NCBI GenBank assembly: GCA_009760855.2
Contig: WPIO01000084.1
Coordinates: 895,001-959,000 of the forward strand
Source of the DNA: Cristatella mucedo
Taxonomy: Eukaryota > Bryozoa > Phylactolaemata > Cristatellidae
Direction: 5' to 3'
Length of the DNA: 64,000 bases
Shown one piece after another: positions 47,001 to 60,000 of this stretch (position 1 is its first letter; each line of letters starts with the position of its first letter). The notes under the pieces were generated by a model. The model did no database searches and had not been told where the DNA came from. It was given only the letters and a program-made list of their open reading frames with translations. The translations under genes and the position numbers were made by a program.

Positions 47001-47352
47001 GTTGCTCCGGTGGCCGCCGGCTTGGCTGCGGCGGGCGTCTTGGCCGAAGCCGCCGCCGCCCCTTTGGCAGCGGCCGCTGGCGCTGGCTTAGCTGCGGCGG
47101 CGGCCGCTGGTGACTTGGCGGCGGTGCTGCCTGCGGCAGGAGCGGCGGCACCGCGTCCGCCAGGTGCCTGTTTTGACGAAGAGGCTCCGCCACCAGGAGA
47201 AGCCTTGCTGCCCGGCTGAGGTGGCAGCGTGCCTTTGGAGGGCGTTGCTATCGAAGCAGGCTTACCACCAGCAGCTGCGGCGGCTGGATTAGTGGCGACT
47301 GATGACCGAAGTGTCGCTTCTTGCGCCATCATGTGTTGCCACCATGACTGGT
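38005..47352 (-). CDS. Exons 15-19: Ala/Pro-rich linker and conserved C-terminal domain
   Basis: Exon 47352-46970 starts QSWWQHMMAQEATLRSSV and then becomes a 110-residue Ala, Pro, Lys, Ser linker. Exon 46667-46523 continues it. Exon 42141-41969 returns to helical sequence (RARLGLARVLSRAPETAAEC). Exon 40060-39844 carries VHDAYIESAELLAKTDPFAA, a TPR-like pair, then FDDAYIFGEVVRLLFKAEKY. The last exon has YLEKNVKVLEEKFKNDLLKK and ends FFKFKCWM plus a TGA at 38005-38007. The strong acceptor before 47352 and matching phase 1 favour joining to the upstream TPR exons. The alternative is a separate gene starting at the MM of this exon. Intron 42142-46522 is 4.4 kb. Confidence 0.7.
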
Positions 47353-50300
47353 CTGCAAGCGAACAAGGTAACGTTGGAATCTCGATGACAGCTAGCTCAA
47401 AAACACGAGCAGCGATGCTGCGGCAGGGTTATACAGGAAACCGAGAAAAGCCTAGCTGTTAACCTCGCTACAGAATTTCAACGCTGTGATAGTTACAGCA
47501 GGACTTCTGTTTTGCGTCACATTAGAACCGAATCTCTACACGGGTGCTTTAAAACTCGCTGCAAGAGAAGTAGTAAGAGAGAGCGGTTGACTATTAAGGT
47601 GTCGTGCTTAGACAAGCATGCGAGAGCACACAAGAAGTCCCTCAGGACGCTGGTTAGTAGGACCGTAGGTTGATAACGTGCGCTGACTCGTGCAATGCAC
47701 GGGTAAGCATCCGAAGCATATAGAAAAAAGAAAAGTCTCCCGGGGACACTTAACAAAGCATACCGTTCTTACCCTTAGTCGCAACGTGCACAGTTGCTTA
47801 TGTACAAGCGAAAAAAAGGTCGATTCACTTTGACAAAGCTCTGGTAGAGTCTGTGAGGAAGGGGATAGTTTTTAGCTTCATTTTGAATGTAGTCAAATAG
47901 AGATGTGATGCGATGCCTGACGATATTGAGTTCAAGCTTTGGAAGCATAGTAACTGAAAGCACGATATTCAAGGGATTTGATGTGGGACAGGGGCACAAC
48001 CAATCAACCGGAGTCAGAAGAACTGGCGGTGCGATGAGAGGATTGACAATCTTGAGGTCAATTTGCTGCATGGTAGGCAGACGGTACAGATTGGTGAGAC
48101 ATTGTGATTTTGCAGTTAGAAGTTTTGGAGAGATAAGTATAGCTACCAAGTTTTGCAACAATTATACGCGTCTTATTGCACCGGTAAGAAGACCTAGAAG
48201 TAGCGAGTTATAGAACTCTAGTCGGTAGATCTCGAATGAACAGACGAGCAGGTTTTAGTATTTCTACATTCCTATGTAAGAAAACCCGATTTTTTCAATT
48301 TAACGTAGGTTGAATGAAACAGACTTGAATGTGGAGCTGATGTGCTCATCTAGTTACTCATTTGAGAAGAGGGCACCCATATTCAGTGCAGAGAATTTAG
48401 GAGATATGCTGGTCGAACCGATTTAGAGGGTTTACAGTTTCTAAGTAACCCTTCGTTTTTCCGTAATTATTAAGTTGGTTCTATCTTAATTGAATTTGAA
48501 AGAGTTTGCTTTAATCCAAGCACGAATGTTTGCAATATATGCGGCAAGTGGTGTCGAGAGGGTTTAAGAGGCTGAAAGGCAGAGCAGGGTCAAAAGTATC
48601 AGTATAGCTGCTGGTCACATGCATAAAAATGATAGCCCAGATTGTGCTGGGCAATGACATCTGCAAGAGCCCAGATTGTGCTGGGCAATTACATCTGCAA
48701 GAGGCAAAGTGTAGATTGTGAAAATAAAAGAGATGTAAAACAGATCCCCCGGGCACGCCATACTTCAAAGTCTCAATTGATGACCGTTGGCCAGTGACAT
48801 CTGCTCTCTCCGAATTCATCCAAGGAGGTTGAACCTAAACCAGTGCAGCACAGTGCCTATGATGCACCGCCGAGACGATAATCACTAAAGAAGTATTCGT
48901 GATTTTTTTTATCATAGTTGACTAATGGCTATCCTATACGTTGCAATAATAAAGTGTGAGTCCCTGAATAACTACTGCATGTTCAACTGGGAAAGCGTTC
49001 TTGATTTCTCAGGAAAGCTATATTTCTTGCTTAAAGTCTTTGCATAAATATTTGATTTTTTTATGCGTAAATACCACAGGATTCGGTGCCTCTTTTTCTA
49101 CCTAAAGTTCTTGCCATGCCAAATCACACACAATAATTATAATAATATATTTGTATAGCGCTCTCTGAGAACTGAATCTCTCTCTAGGCACTTTACAGAT
49201 GCTGCATATAAAGTATTACCAAATTTTTGGTGGTAACATCCGCAAGCAGCAGGCATAGCGTAAGCAGTTACATGCACACGTAGGACGAACCACAAAGACC
49301 CACCGAATTATGTAATTAACAGGGGCGTTTTAAGCTTCTTTTTAAATGTCGTCGTGTCAGGGAACGCTGTGACGTTCGTCGGTTGCGAGTTCCAGGCTTT
49401 GGGAGTACAGGAACCAAAAGGCATGGTCTCCAAGGGTTTTGAGGTTCGTACGAGGTGTGGCTAAACGATTGAGTCAGAACAGCAGATTGAACAATTATTC
49501 GCCTTGTGGAGGAGTAGTTCTGGTGACCAATGAGTTAAAAATGGACAATAGATGCGAATAATGAGCTCAGTACATGTTTCCTTTGCAGCAAATGTAGAGC
49601 GCCTAGAATGAGATTGAGTTCTCCTTCGGTGCTTTATCAATTGTGTTATTATTATTATTATCCTCAGTATATGGATCTGAATTCAGTAGCTTACGTAGAA
49701 AATGAAGAAATAATTTTTTCAATGACATAATTAGCTGAGTGGCAGTCCTAGAATGGTAGCTGAGAGGTATTAGCGAAGTCCAGTCGGATCAGTCTGAAGC
49801 AAGTTCTTATTTTTACCTTTGATCGTTGCAGGTACTTCGCCGTGGTCAGGCTTGCCCTCTAGGTCGATGCTTGCAAGAAATGACTGCACAGCTTCTGAAA
49901 TCTGATTCTTGGAGTCTGCTGCAGACGGATCGTCGTCAAAGCGAGCAAGCTGTGCTTCACCGAGCAAGCACAGTGCCCTGCTGCTGCATGGTTGTAGTCT
50001 CACAAGGGTCTGGCAAGCCTAATGAAGTTATAAGAGCATCAGTCACATTTCAGTTATAAGCTCCTCAACAATTTTGCTGTGTGCTTAGACGACTAATACG
50101 TTAATGCCTGTTATCAGACTTTGGTGAACTACAATGAAATATATCTCTGTCTGTAACTCTACAAAGCCACAAAGACTAAGTGTGTGTTACGCTGGAGAGT
50201 TTTCTACAGAACATTCTAAGCCTGAGCAGATATTGATGCACATAACGTAGCCAGCAGACTTTTTTCACACAACAAAGAGCAAATGAAGCGTAGCTGAGTC

Positions 50301-53300
50301 ATCAGGACAGTTGAGGAAGTGAGTGGAATAGAAGTAACAGATCAGAGCGGGCTGGATTGGATTCGCTGCAGTCGGCAGCAAGAGAGTAGATTTCGTTGCG
50401 TAAGAACTTTAGAAGTGAGTTAAACAGTGTAGGACAAGCAGAGCAAAAGCCTCTGTCACCAACGGTCCTTTAAGAGTAGAAATAAATCAGCTAATTTATT
50501 TTCCAAAGAGGACTTGAGGGCACGAGGACGTTGAAACTGCTACTGCAATAAGATAGCCAGATATGAAGGAACTAAGTCACGGCGGGCCTTGCGGGTCAGA
50601 TAAAGAATTTTTACTCTGTTGCAGTCGATTGACCGGGAGCCATCGCAGCTCCTTTAGCAAAGGAGACACGTGATTGAATGTCTGGGATTGGTTGACTAGC
50701 CTTACTGTCATATTTATCGCCAGCTGCAGGGGCTTACTGGCCATTTTTTTTGGCCCAGCCAAGCGGAATTACAGATATCCAGCCTAGAAAGAACCAGGGA
50801 ACCAGTGAAAATTTTAACCAGCCACCGTGGTAGACAAACACAAATCTTAGAAAGAGATTCAACATGATGGATAAGTGTGGAATTGGTCTTCTTAATGAAG
50901 TTTTCGAACTTTGATAGCATGTTCTGCGTGATCATCCTATTGCAGCAACATCTCTTCTAATAGATAACGATGTTGTGCGACTGTCATCATGTGCTCGGAA
51001 TTTAGAAGTCCTCTTTGGCAGCTACCTTTAGTCCTGAAATTAACCAGCTCAACAGTGTACAAACACGCGTTTTTCTCTCACACGTTACCTATGCTTTTAA
51101 TGAGCATTACAAATCTCGTGCTTTAAATATTAAGAAGCAAGATTTTTTAATTTGAAATACAAATTGATAAGAATGAATCAGAAATATATGCTTATCACAA
51201 ATTGATTCGCAGGCTTCTTCTTGCAGCACAGATACACCAAGAGACTAGCTGATGGTTAGGTTTAATCATGTCAGGATGTTTCCTTTCACCCTCATTGAAC
51301 CCTGGTCTGCCCGTACTTGAGTAAGACAAGAAAAAATAGAGCAGAGATTAGCTGATCAAGTAAACTTTTCACTAATCACTGTCAACCTTTGAAAAGAATG
51401 CGCATGACTCTATAGCTCCTGATTCAAATCTTTACCTTTTTGCATTGGCAATAAGCACAAGCACACAACAACACCGGGCCACGTTGCTCGGTCTGACGCT
51501 GGTACAACGATACGAAGGAGAAAGATCGGGTAAGGGAGAATTCCTTTCGCTGTTTCTTACCAAGGTGCAAAGCAGACTGAACGTAACAATCTTGCATAAT
51601 CGTACAGAAGAGATTATTTCCAAACCAGCAACGAACTGCAGCCACGTTGAAGAATATGACAGCTATTCGCTCTCAACAAGCCTCAATTACCTTAGTCTCC
51701 ATGCTATAACAGTCTGCACTCTCTGCGACCTGATGATTCACATGCACATAGAAGTGCATTCCCATAACCAATCGTATAGATACTGCGTGCAGGCTAACGT
51801 GCCCGGCGTACAACTCGATGGCGTTCCACAAGGTCGATGACTTTTTTCTATCATTTTATCACTGATGGCCCGAAAAATCCACGAACCCAGGGGATCAAAA
51901 TACAATTTCAAATATTTCAGCGCTTGATGGCCAGCTGGCCAAAATATTTTCTACTCGGATACATGACTCGCTCGAGTTAGCAATAGTCTTTAACAAATTG
52001 TGCGTGCTTATACCTTGGTTTGCTCACTACATGCAAACACATCCGAAATGACTATTACCCCGAAAAACGTGCCCGGCGAGCACCTTGTTGGTGTTTCAAA
52101 AGGACTCGGGTTTAATCATTATATATATAATATATATAATTCATTTATATAGCGCCCCAAGAGAACTTAATCTCTATTCAGGTGCTTCACATATGCCTCG
52201 GGGCTCGAGCCCACGACCTCAGTCAGACCTTGGTCGGGGCGAGCACCTTAACCGCTAGACCAAACCAGCTTGAATCTACAGTAGTGCTATCGTGCTATCG
52301 CATCAGCAAAACATTATCAATCAGTAATCAGTAATCCTAACTGATAAACTTGCATGCCAGAAATAATAGAGAATTTCATGTCATTAATTTTATTGGCAAT
52401 CCCGTAGAAGACGGTTATTTTGAATTTTGAAACAATCATCGCATTTGCCAAAACACTGCTAAGATTCAGCAGCAACACATTTAAGTTTAATTGCGTTGGT
52501 TGAAGCAAGCTTACCTTTTCCTGCAGTACAAGAAGTCTTGGGTTTGAAGGTATTGTGCAAGATGAAATAAGTGCAGATAGCCGCTCACACCTTCGTGCAA
52601 TCCATGCATCTGTGACTGTGTCTGAAGTATTGACGCGAGGTCGCACATTCAGCATGGAGTCTAGAAGATTCGAGTGTGCTTCTAGAACTACCCACTCAAG
52701 TTGCTTGTAGACATCTCCCCGAGCTAGCCCCGGTAAGGCATAGCTAGCAATATGAGCGGCCCTAAAACCATGAACTCTGAATATTAGATTGGAAGTAAAG
52801 ACAACAGCATCGGGAATGCAGCAGCAACGGCAAAGATAGAAATGGATTGTCATGCGATGAAGTCAATACATTCATTTAACATTTTGAATATGAATGCAAC
52901 AAAGTTGCATGTCCCAAAACCAGGTACCACACTGGAAAAATTATAAGCACTTAAGTAAAGTCAAAAATAGAATAGGTCACTCAAAAATTTAACAAAAGAA
53001 AAGAATAGATGAAAATAAGTAGTCGTTTGATAAGTTTGTTATCTCGATTTGCATTCAACAAAATAGGCTTAGTTAAGATATAAAATAAGAAGACAAAGAC
53101 ATGGATTGCTACTAAAAAATTTCTTCTAATTGCTTAAGCTATATTTAAAAAAGTATAATTTCGTTAGTGCTAAGTCAACTGCAATATCTGGAGTGTGGTT
53201 TAACCTCCATTGCTAATAGAAATGGCGATCGGACACCTTAAGAAGCGGACAGCACCCTATATACTCGCATATATACCATTGATTTCATATGGATGTTCCC

Positions 53301-56300
53301 AAAATAATACTTAACAAGACATCCTTAGTATAAGAGAAAGACGGTATGCAAACGGACAGGCGAACAGACTCATTTGCTTCGTATAAAAAGTTTCTCCAAT
53401 ATTGATCTTTATCGTGAAGCTGTTCAAAACAGCTTTTGGAGCAAGCATCAGTGGACAGTAAATACAAAGATTCGATAAGGGGAATTTACACGATCTCTCA
53501 AAACTTGGAAAGGGCGGATATAGGCAGTACTGCTGGTTTGAGGCAGCAAAAAAGCCTTAACAAAAGCAGGAAGTTGCTGGCAAAACTTCGCAATTCACCG
53601 AGTAGAGAATAATTCTTACTGCCTTCGTAAGATAAAGACGATTCTAGCCATTGAATTAACTCTTCCCCTGAGGTAAGAACAGCCAAAGATCGTGACCATG
53701 CTATTCCTCCATATCCAAGCAACAGAACGCTGATTGCAGGGGAAGCAATGCAGACGAGCCACTAAAAACTAGACAAAGCTGAAGAGCCAAAGCTTGTACA
53801 TGCTATAAAAGGGCTATCAGGCCTAATCGCCGAGCACATACACAGAATTAATGTGCTAATGCGTCAAAAGAGAACGCCCACTACAAAAGAAACGTCCAAA
53901 AGATTGGCTGTAGGATGTTGTACTGACAGAGAAATGACAGGTAAACAGGACCAGTAAGACTCCTGGATGGTAGCCCCTTGTCCATGGCGATTAGGATTTT
54001 TGTCAAAATGCCAGCTGAAGACAGCCGTGGTTCATCAATGCCATATTAAGTGAAACTTAATTATGATGGCTGCTTGTAAGTTCTCGTCTTTTTATATATA
54101 GCTTAAGACTTCTCCTCTAACCAATTAGAGCAACAGGCTATTTTAAGCAGTATGCCTTATTCGTACTGCTCGTCGATAGGATACCCCAAAGGCCTTCTGG
54201 CACCTCAAGCACAAAGGGGGCTATTATGTTCTCCAGGGTCATCCATGCCCATCCATGTTCGCTCTGCTGTAACCTCTTCTGCCTTACCGGCAGTCTATTT
54301 CTCCTTGGGTACCACATTGTCTATTTGTCCGAACTCCTTATCAACGTTTAGTAGAGCACTGCCCATCATACCCTCACTAATCTAAATTCAGCACAAGCAC
54401 CTAATCTGCCGGAATTCGCAAGGCTACGATGCTATCGCTCATTAAATGCACCATAAAATTTCTAGCAAACCTATAGCAGCTAAAAGCCAACAGTGTGACG
54501 GCAGCGGCTCACGTGTGAAAAGCATCTTCAGCACTAAGGAAGGTCGAGCGATCAGGGCTGCTGCCGTTGCTGCCACTGCCAGCAGCTGGGGTAGCCATCT
54601 TGGTAAGGAGCTTTCCGAGCTCATTTATACCCCGAAGCAAATGCACATTATTGTCACGAAGAAGACGTTCAGCATACAGCTCCACTTTTGTCTTGTCCTC
54701 CCTACAAAAAACATCCAAGTTTCAATTCGTCTAGCACCCAGGACATGCTACATGAGCAGATGCTGTGATGCTTTCACCAACACGGAGATAGAGTACATTC
54801 CCGGCACGAGGCCTTGAATGCTATACAGTAGCCACGAGTACCGTGCATGAGGATGTTTACTATACAAGGAGTCGAGCAAGGAGCAACCTGAAGACGTGAG
54901 TGAGACAAATGAGAAATGGCATAGAGGAAGTGAGTGCTAGAGCAAACGTAGAGAAGACATATGGCACATGCAAAAGGAACAGTCTGCCAGAATAAGTGTC
55001 TTTTCGTGACATGCATGACCTGATGCCCGGTCGATGCATACCAGGCTGTGCAGCTAACTCATCGAGAGGGTTGCACAAGCAGCTTGGCATAGGCAAGTCT
55101 CGTGGGGTGAGCAAGGCAAAGCCAGAAAACAACGAACCCACTCTTTGCCGCATCTATATTCAGAGCCTGATTGGTCTTTTCAGTCAGCAGGAGTTCCATG
55201 CCCTCGGCAAGGTAGGTGATTGCCTCTCGAAGTCTCTCCTTTGGTCCATCCGTTTGCAGCGCCAGTGCCATGCCGAGGTAAAACCTTAAGTTAAGGCAAC
55301 GGTAACACACTTGCTAAGGACTTGACAATACTCATTACAGTGCTTCTGGTAGGAAGCAAGCCGTAAAAATGGAGGCCATAGGAACATACTCAGCAGGAAT
55401 GGCAGTGCACCAATGGGGATGCAATCGTTAATAAGCCTGTTCCCTTGATTCTCTTACAGTAGTTGTTTTAGCAACAATGAGGCAATAGCTAAAGCAGCAT
55501 CAGCAGGGGTTGGGGCAGCACTGAATTCCACAATAAAGTATGCCTACTCTCAGCAATATAACATCACTAAAATTCGGGCTTGCTACATAAGGGGATACTA
55601 CATCTAAATTGGTCCATGCATTTGTGACATCCTGTCTCGACTTCTGCCACTCACTGCCTGCTGGTCTAACGGCCTGAACAATCAGGCACTTACAGTTGGT
55701 GCAAAGCTCTGCCTCTAGGCTTATCTGTCGTGAGCGTCACAGTTGCTGACCCTGTGCATGTCACCCCTAACCATATTCATTTTGTTTGTTTTTCAAGCAT
55801 AATTTTACTTACTATTCTATTGCATATCACTTTGCAGCATATGTAAAGCGCCTAGAAAGAGATTAAGTTCTCTGAGGGTGCTTTATCAAGTGCAATATTA
55901 TTATTATTATTATTATTATTAGTTGCCACATCACACCACTTCTTGCCGATGTGCAATGACTCCCAGTCATGCAAGGCATCGACTTCAAGGCTTTGTCATT
56001 CACTTTTAGGTCCACCCATTCTTTGGCTCCAGCCTGCCTATCAGACCTACTCCCCCACCAGGCTAAGCATCGTACCACCTGCTTTTGTGAATCTAATCGT
56101 TTAGCCACATCCCATTCGAACCTCAAATCCTTTGGAAATCGCGCCTTTAGCTCGTATGCTCCCAACGCCTGGAACTAAGTTCTGGCTGGCGTCACAACAT
56201 CCCCTGACTTGACAACATTTAAAAAGAAGCTAAAACGCACTTATTTGTCACAGCACTTAGTGGGTCCATGTAATTCGTCCTTTGTGTGCTTATGCGTGCT

Positions 56301-56965
56301 GACACTGTTCTTGCTGCCACTAACCACACTTGCATTATGACCCTACGGATGTCACCCCTAACCTATATTACGCTTGTTGTCATTGCGCATGCTGCCACTA
56401 ACTACTCGACCATGCTTTCTTTGCAGCATATGTAAAGTGCTTGGAAAGAAATTGTTCTCTGAGGGTGCTATACAATGTATTAGATTGCACTGGATCAAGC
56501 AGTAGATTGCTGGAACCCTAAAGCTTGAGGCAGACACGGTGCTGGCAATTTGCTTGTTTTGTATGAATTTGGTTGGACTCAAGGCAACATGCCGTGTCAA
56601 GAATATTTCCACTGTCTGACCTAGCAGTTATTAGAGGCATTTAGTGTACCTCTTCTTTGACAGTGCACAGTGTGCTCATACCTGGCGAGTGTGTGCTGTA
56701 CATTCCAGCTGAGAGCCGACTGAAGCCGTGTCACCGCCTGCTCGTAGTTGCCTTGGATCACCAACAGGCGTCCAACATGGAAATGATACACTGCTTTGGA
56801 TTCATCCAGTGACAGAGCATCCATGTACTTGAGGTAAGCTTGTCCAAGTGGTGTCATCTCATCGGCAGCCTTCTGAGCAGCAGCCCCTTCCTACAAGTGC
56901 CGAAGAGGAGGAGGAGAAGCCAGTGGCAAGCTTTCCCCCAACAGCTCTTGAAGAATAGTATTTTC

Positions 56966-57012
<47 letters not shown>

Positions 57013-60000
57013 GTGTTACTTTTGGGTTTGACCTGCCTCTCAAGTAATCGATCAGTGGAACATCTCGTGGTCCACGAAACAAAATACAGTGGTCTACAAA
57101 GAACGCTGTTCTCACCTGATTGGCTTGCTTGCTCTTCCAAGCAAATAAAGCCATAACATTGTCTGCCTTGGCAGTTTGACCAGTGTCAATTAGGTGGTGA
57201 TATTCTTCGTCGATGGCTTTCAGCTGCAGCGACAGCTGAGCGCCGGCTGAAACACCACGCAGTCTGCATATTGCCTGACACTCTTCTTCCTTTGAGCTCT
57301 CTTTTGCTGCAGTATTAGTTGCCGAGAAATCGGTGGCTTCCTTGTTCAAAAATGAACAGATTGGACTTTAGTTATGGGCAAAACTAATTGCAACATGCCA
57401 ACACTCATGCTGTCAGATATGGGCGTCCAGCTTGCCTTTTCAATAAATGTACCTGGCTCTGAAGGCCGTGCATGTCCTCAGCATAGTAGCGTTCCTCCAA
57501 CACCATCCCGAGCTGCAAGTGAAGGTTCGGATCGGACTTCTTTCCTTTGATTGCACAAGCCATGCAGCAGGCAGCTTTGTCCAGCAGATCCAGTGGTCCC
57601 TCTCCCTCAGTATCGGCAGATTTGAGAGAGGGAGTTGCTGGAAAAGCAACGTAGTGCAAGCTTCGGATCAGAGCATGTACGTGTTAGCAAACGGCCTCGT
57701 TAACGATAGGCTGCCAACAAGTCAGTGGCATCTCCCTGCCAAATGATTCACTCACTTAATGTAGCCGGAAATGAATAGCCACTGCCGCATGGTCGCATGC
57801 TGTGCTGTGCTCACCTTTCGATAGCATATCTCGGTAGCTGCCCAAATGGCTTTGGGCCATGCTTAGAAGCTTGACTGGGTTTGCTTCGTCAAATATTTTG
57901 TGGAGCTTCTTTTCCCAGTTTCTTATCTGAAAAGATGACCAGCTGGCGTCTCAATTTCAAAATACCGCATTGTCGAAGGCTACCTTGTAGAGAGGGGCCG
58001 TTGGGGGCCAAGTGTCAAAAATGTTTTTTCTCGAATCGACCTCTTGTTTTCCAGTCAAGTGACTTAATTGACTGAGCTATAGAGACTACTGTTCCAAGTT
58101 ATTCAACACAGACGTTAAAGCATTGGCTTTAAATTTGCACATAGAGACACGTGCCAAGCTCAAATCCAAGAGCAGTGCCTGAATGCATCGAAACGTAATT
58201 TGATGCCTAGCTGTTATCCTTAAGTCTGTTGTAGTCGGCAACCAATGACTGAATCATCTGCCAGACTTACAGAGGAGGGCAAGAGGTTTTCGTCACGTCC
58301 TATGCTCTACTTGCCTGGGTATTTGTATCACTAAGATAGGGATTATTGAACTGGAATATGGCGATAGGTGTGAGCAATTTTGTAAGAAATCAATAATAAT
58401 ACATTTATATAGCACCCTCCGAGAACCTAATCTCTTTCTAGGCACTTTCCATAAGCTGTAAGGGAAGCATGATCAAATGACTAATAGTAATGTGCACAAT
58501 GTCAATAAAGCATAACATGGTTAGAGGTGAAATGCACAATGTCAACATGAAAATATGTTTAGTAGCAGCATGCACAGTATCAGCATGCATAAGTACACAA
58601 AGGATGAATCTCAAGGATGTAACACTGAATGCCATGATAAACAGCTGCATTTTTTAGCTTTTAAATATCGCCAAGTCAGGACTTCAGTCGGGAGTGAGTT
58701 CCGGAATTCGGGAGCATATGAACTAAAGTCACCGTCTCCAAAGGATTTGAGGTTCGTACGAGGTATAGGTAAACGATTAGATTATGGAAAGCAGGCGATA
58801 CACCGCTTAGCCTGATGTGGGAATATATATGTTAGGTAGGCTGGAGCCAAACAATGAAGGGACCTAAAAGTGAGTGACAGAACCTTGAAGCCCAGTCTGC
58901 TTGACAGGGAGCCAGTGCAGGTCGGCGAGAAGTGGTAGGATGTATCAACTGTGGCGCTCACGACAAACAAGCCTAGCTGCGGGGTTTTGCTCGAACAGCA
59001 AGCGCCTGATTGCATAGGCCAGTAGACCAGCAAGCAGTGAGTTACAGAAGTCGAGACGGAATCTATAAAAGCAAGCTGTTGCTGGCAGCATGAAAATGTC
59101 GACGATGGACTTTTTTGTCCCCGTATGAAATGAAGGCTTGGAAGAAAGTTTGGAAGAAAGTGTGCCTTTCAGTTAGAATATTGCAATGCAACACAGTGTC
59201 CTTGGAAATGATGCAATGCACTTTCCAGTATGTTTTGTAAGACCTTTAATTTCCTTTGGCTCTGTGTCGGTTGGTCAGCATAGCACGTCACACTTTGTTG
59301 GTTGGTGTCGAATGCAAGCACAAACAGGTAAACTATTTGTCTAGAGCTTAACAGAAAGGCTTAGTAGTTACATATATGAGAGATTGCATCAGTGTTTGCA
59401 CTGCTGCAGCAGCAGTAATGGTGGCAATCTTAGCCGTAACACATAAAGTCGCAGCAGTTTCTGCTACATCATGGCAATGGCAGTGGCAGCAGCTGCATTA
59501 ATGATAGTGACAACATAGAGATCAATAATGCTAATTATTATTGTATAGTTGATATAGTGCCCTCAGCGAACTCAATCTCTTTCTAGGTCTTTTACATTAT
59601 CAAGATTTGTGAACTTACATTTGGAGCACAGGACTGGGGAACTTGAATTCAATTTGGCAAACTAATGTGTGAATTAACATAGTAGAGCACTATCATTTGC
59701 TCCAAAACCGGTCACGGACATCCAGAAACTAAACAGATGACAATGAAAAGAGCTTCCTTTACCTACCTCGACAGCATGAGCAACTGAAACACTTGTGTAT
59801 TTTGCCTCAGCGCCGTCCAGGGACTTGGGAGTTTGATTTGCACCAGTAACTTTACTGCCCACATCGGAGGCTGTGGCACACTCAAGAAAACCTGAAATTT
59901 TTGAAAACTGCCTAGCTTTATGCCAGGCTTCCTCGAGTGCAGCACTTCATGTCATTCGAGAGCTTGCATCCTTGCGAGTGCCGATGGCAAGTGGAGCACT

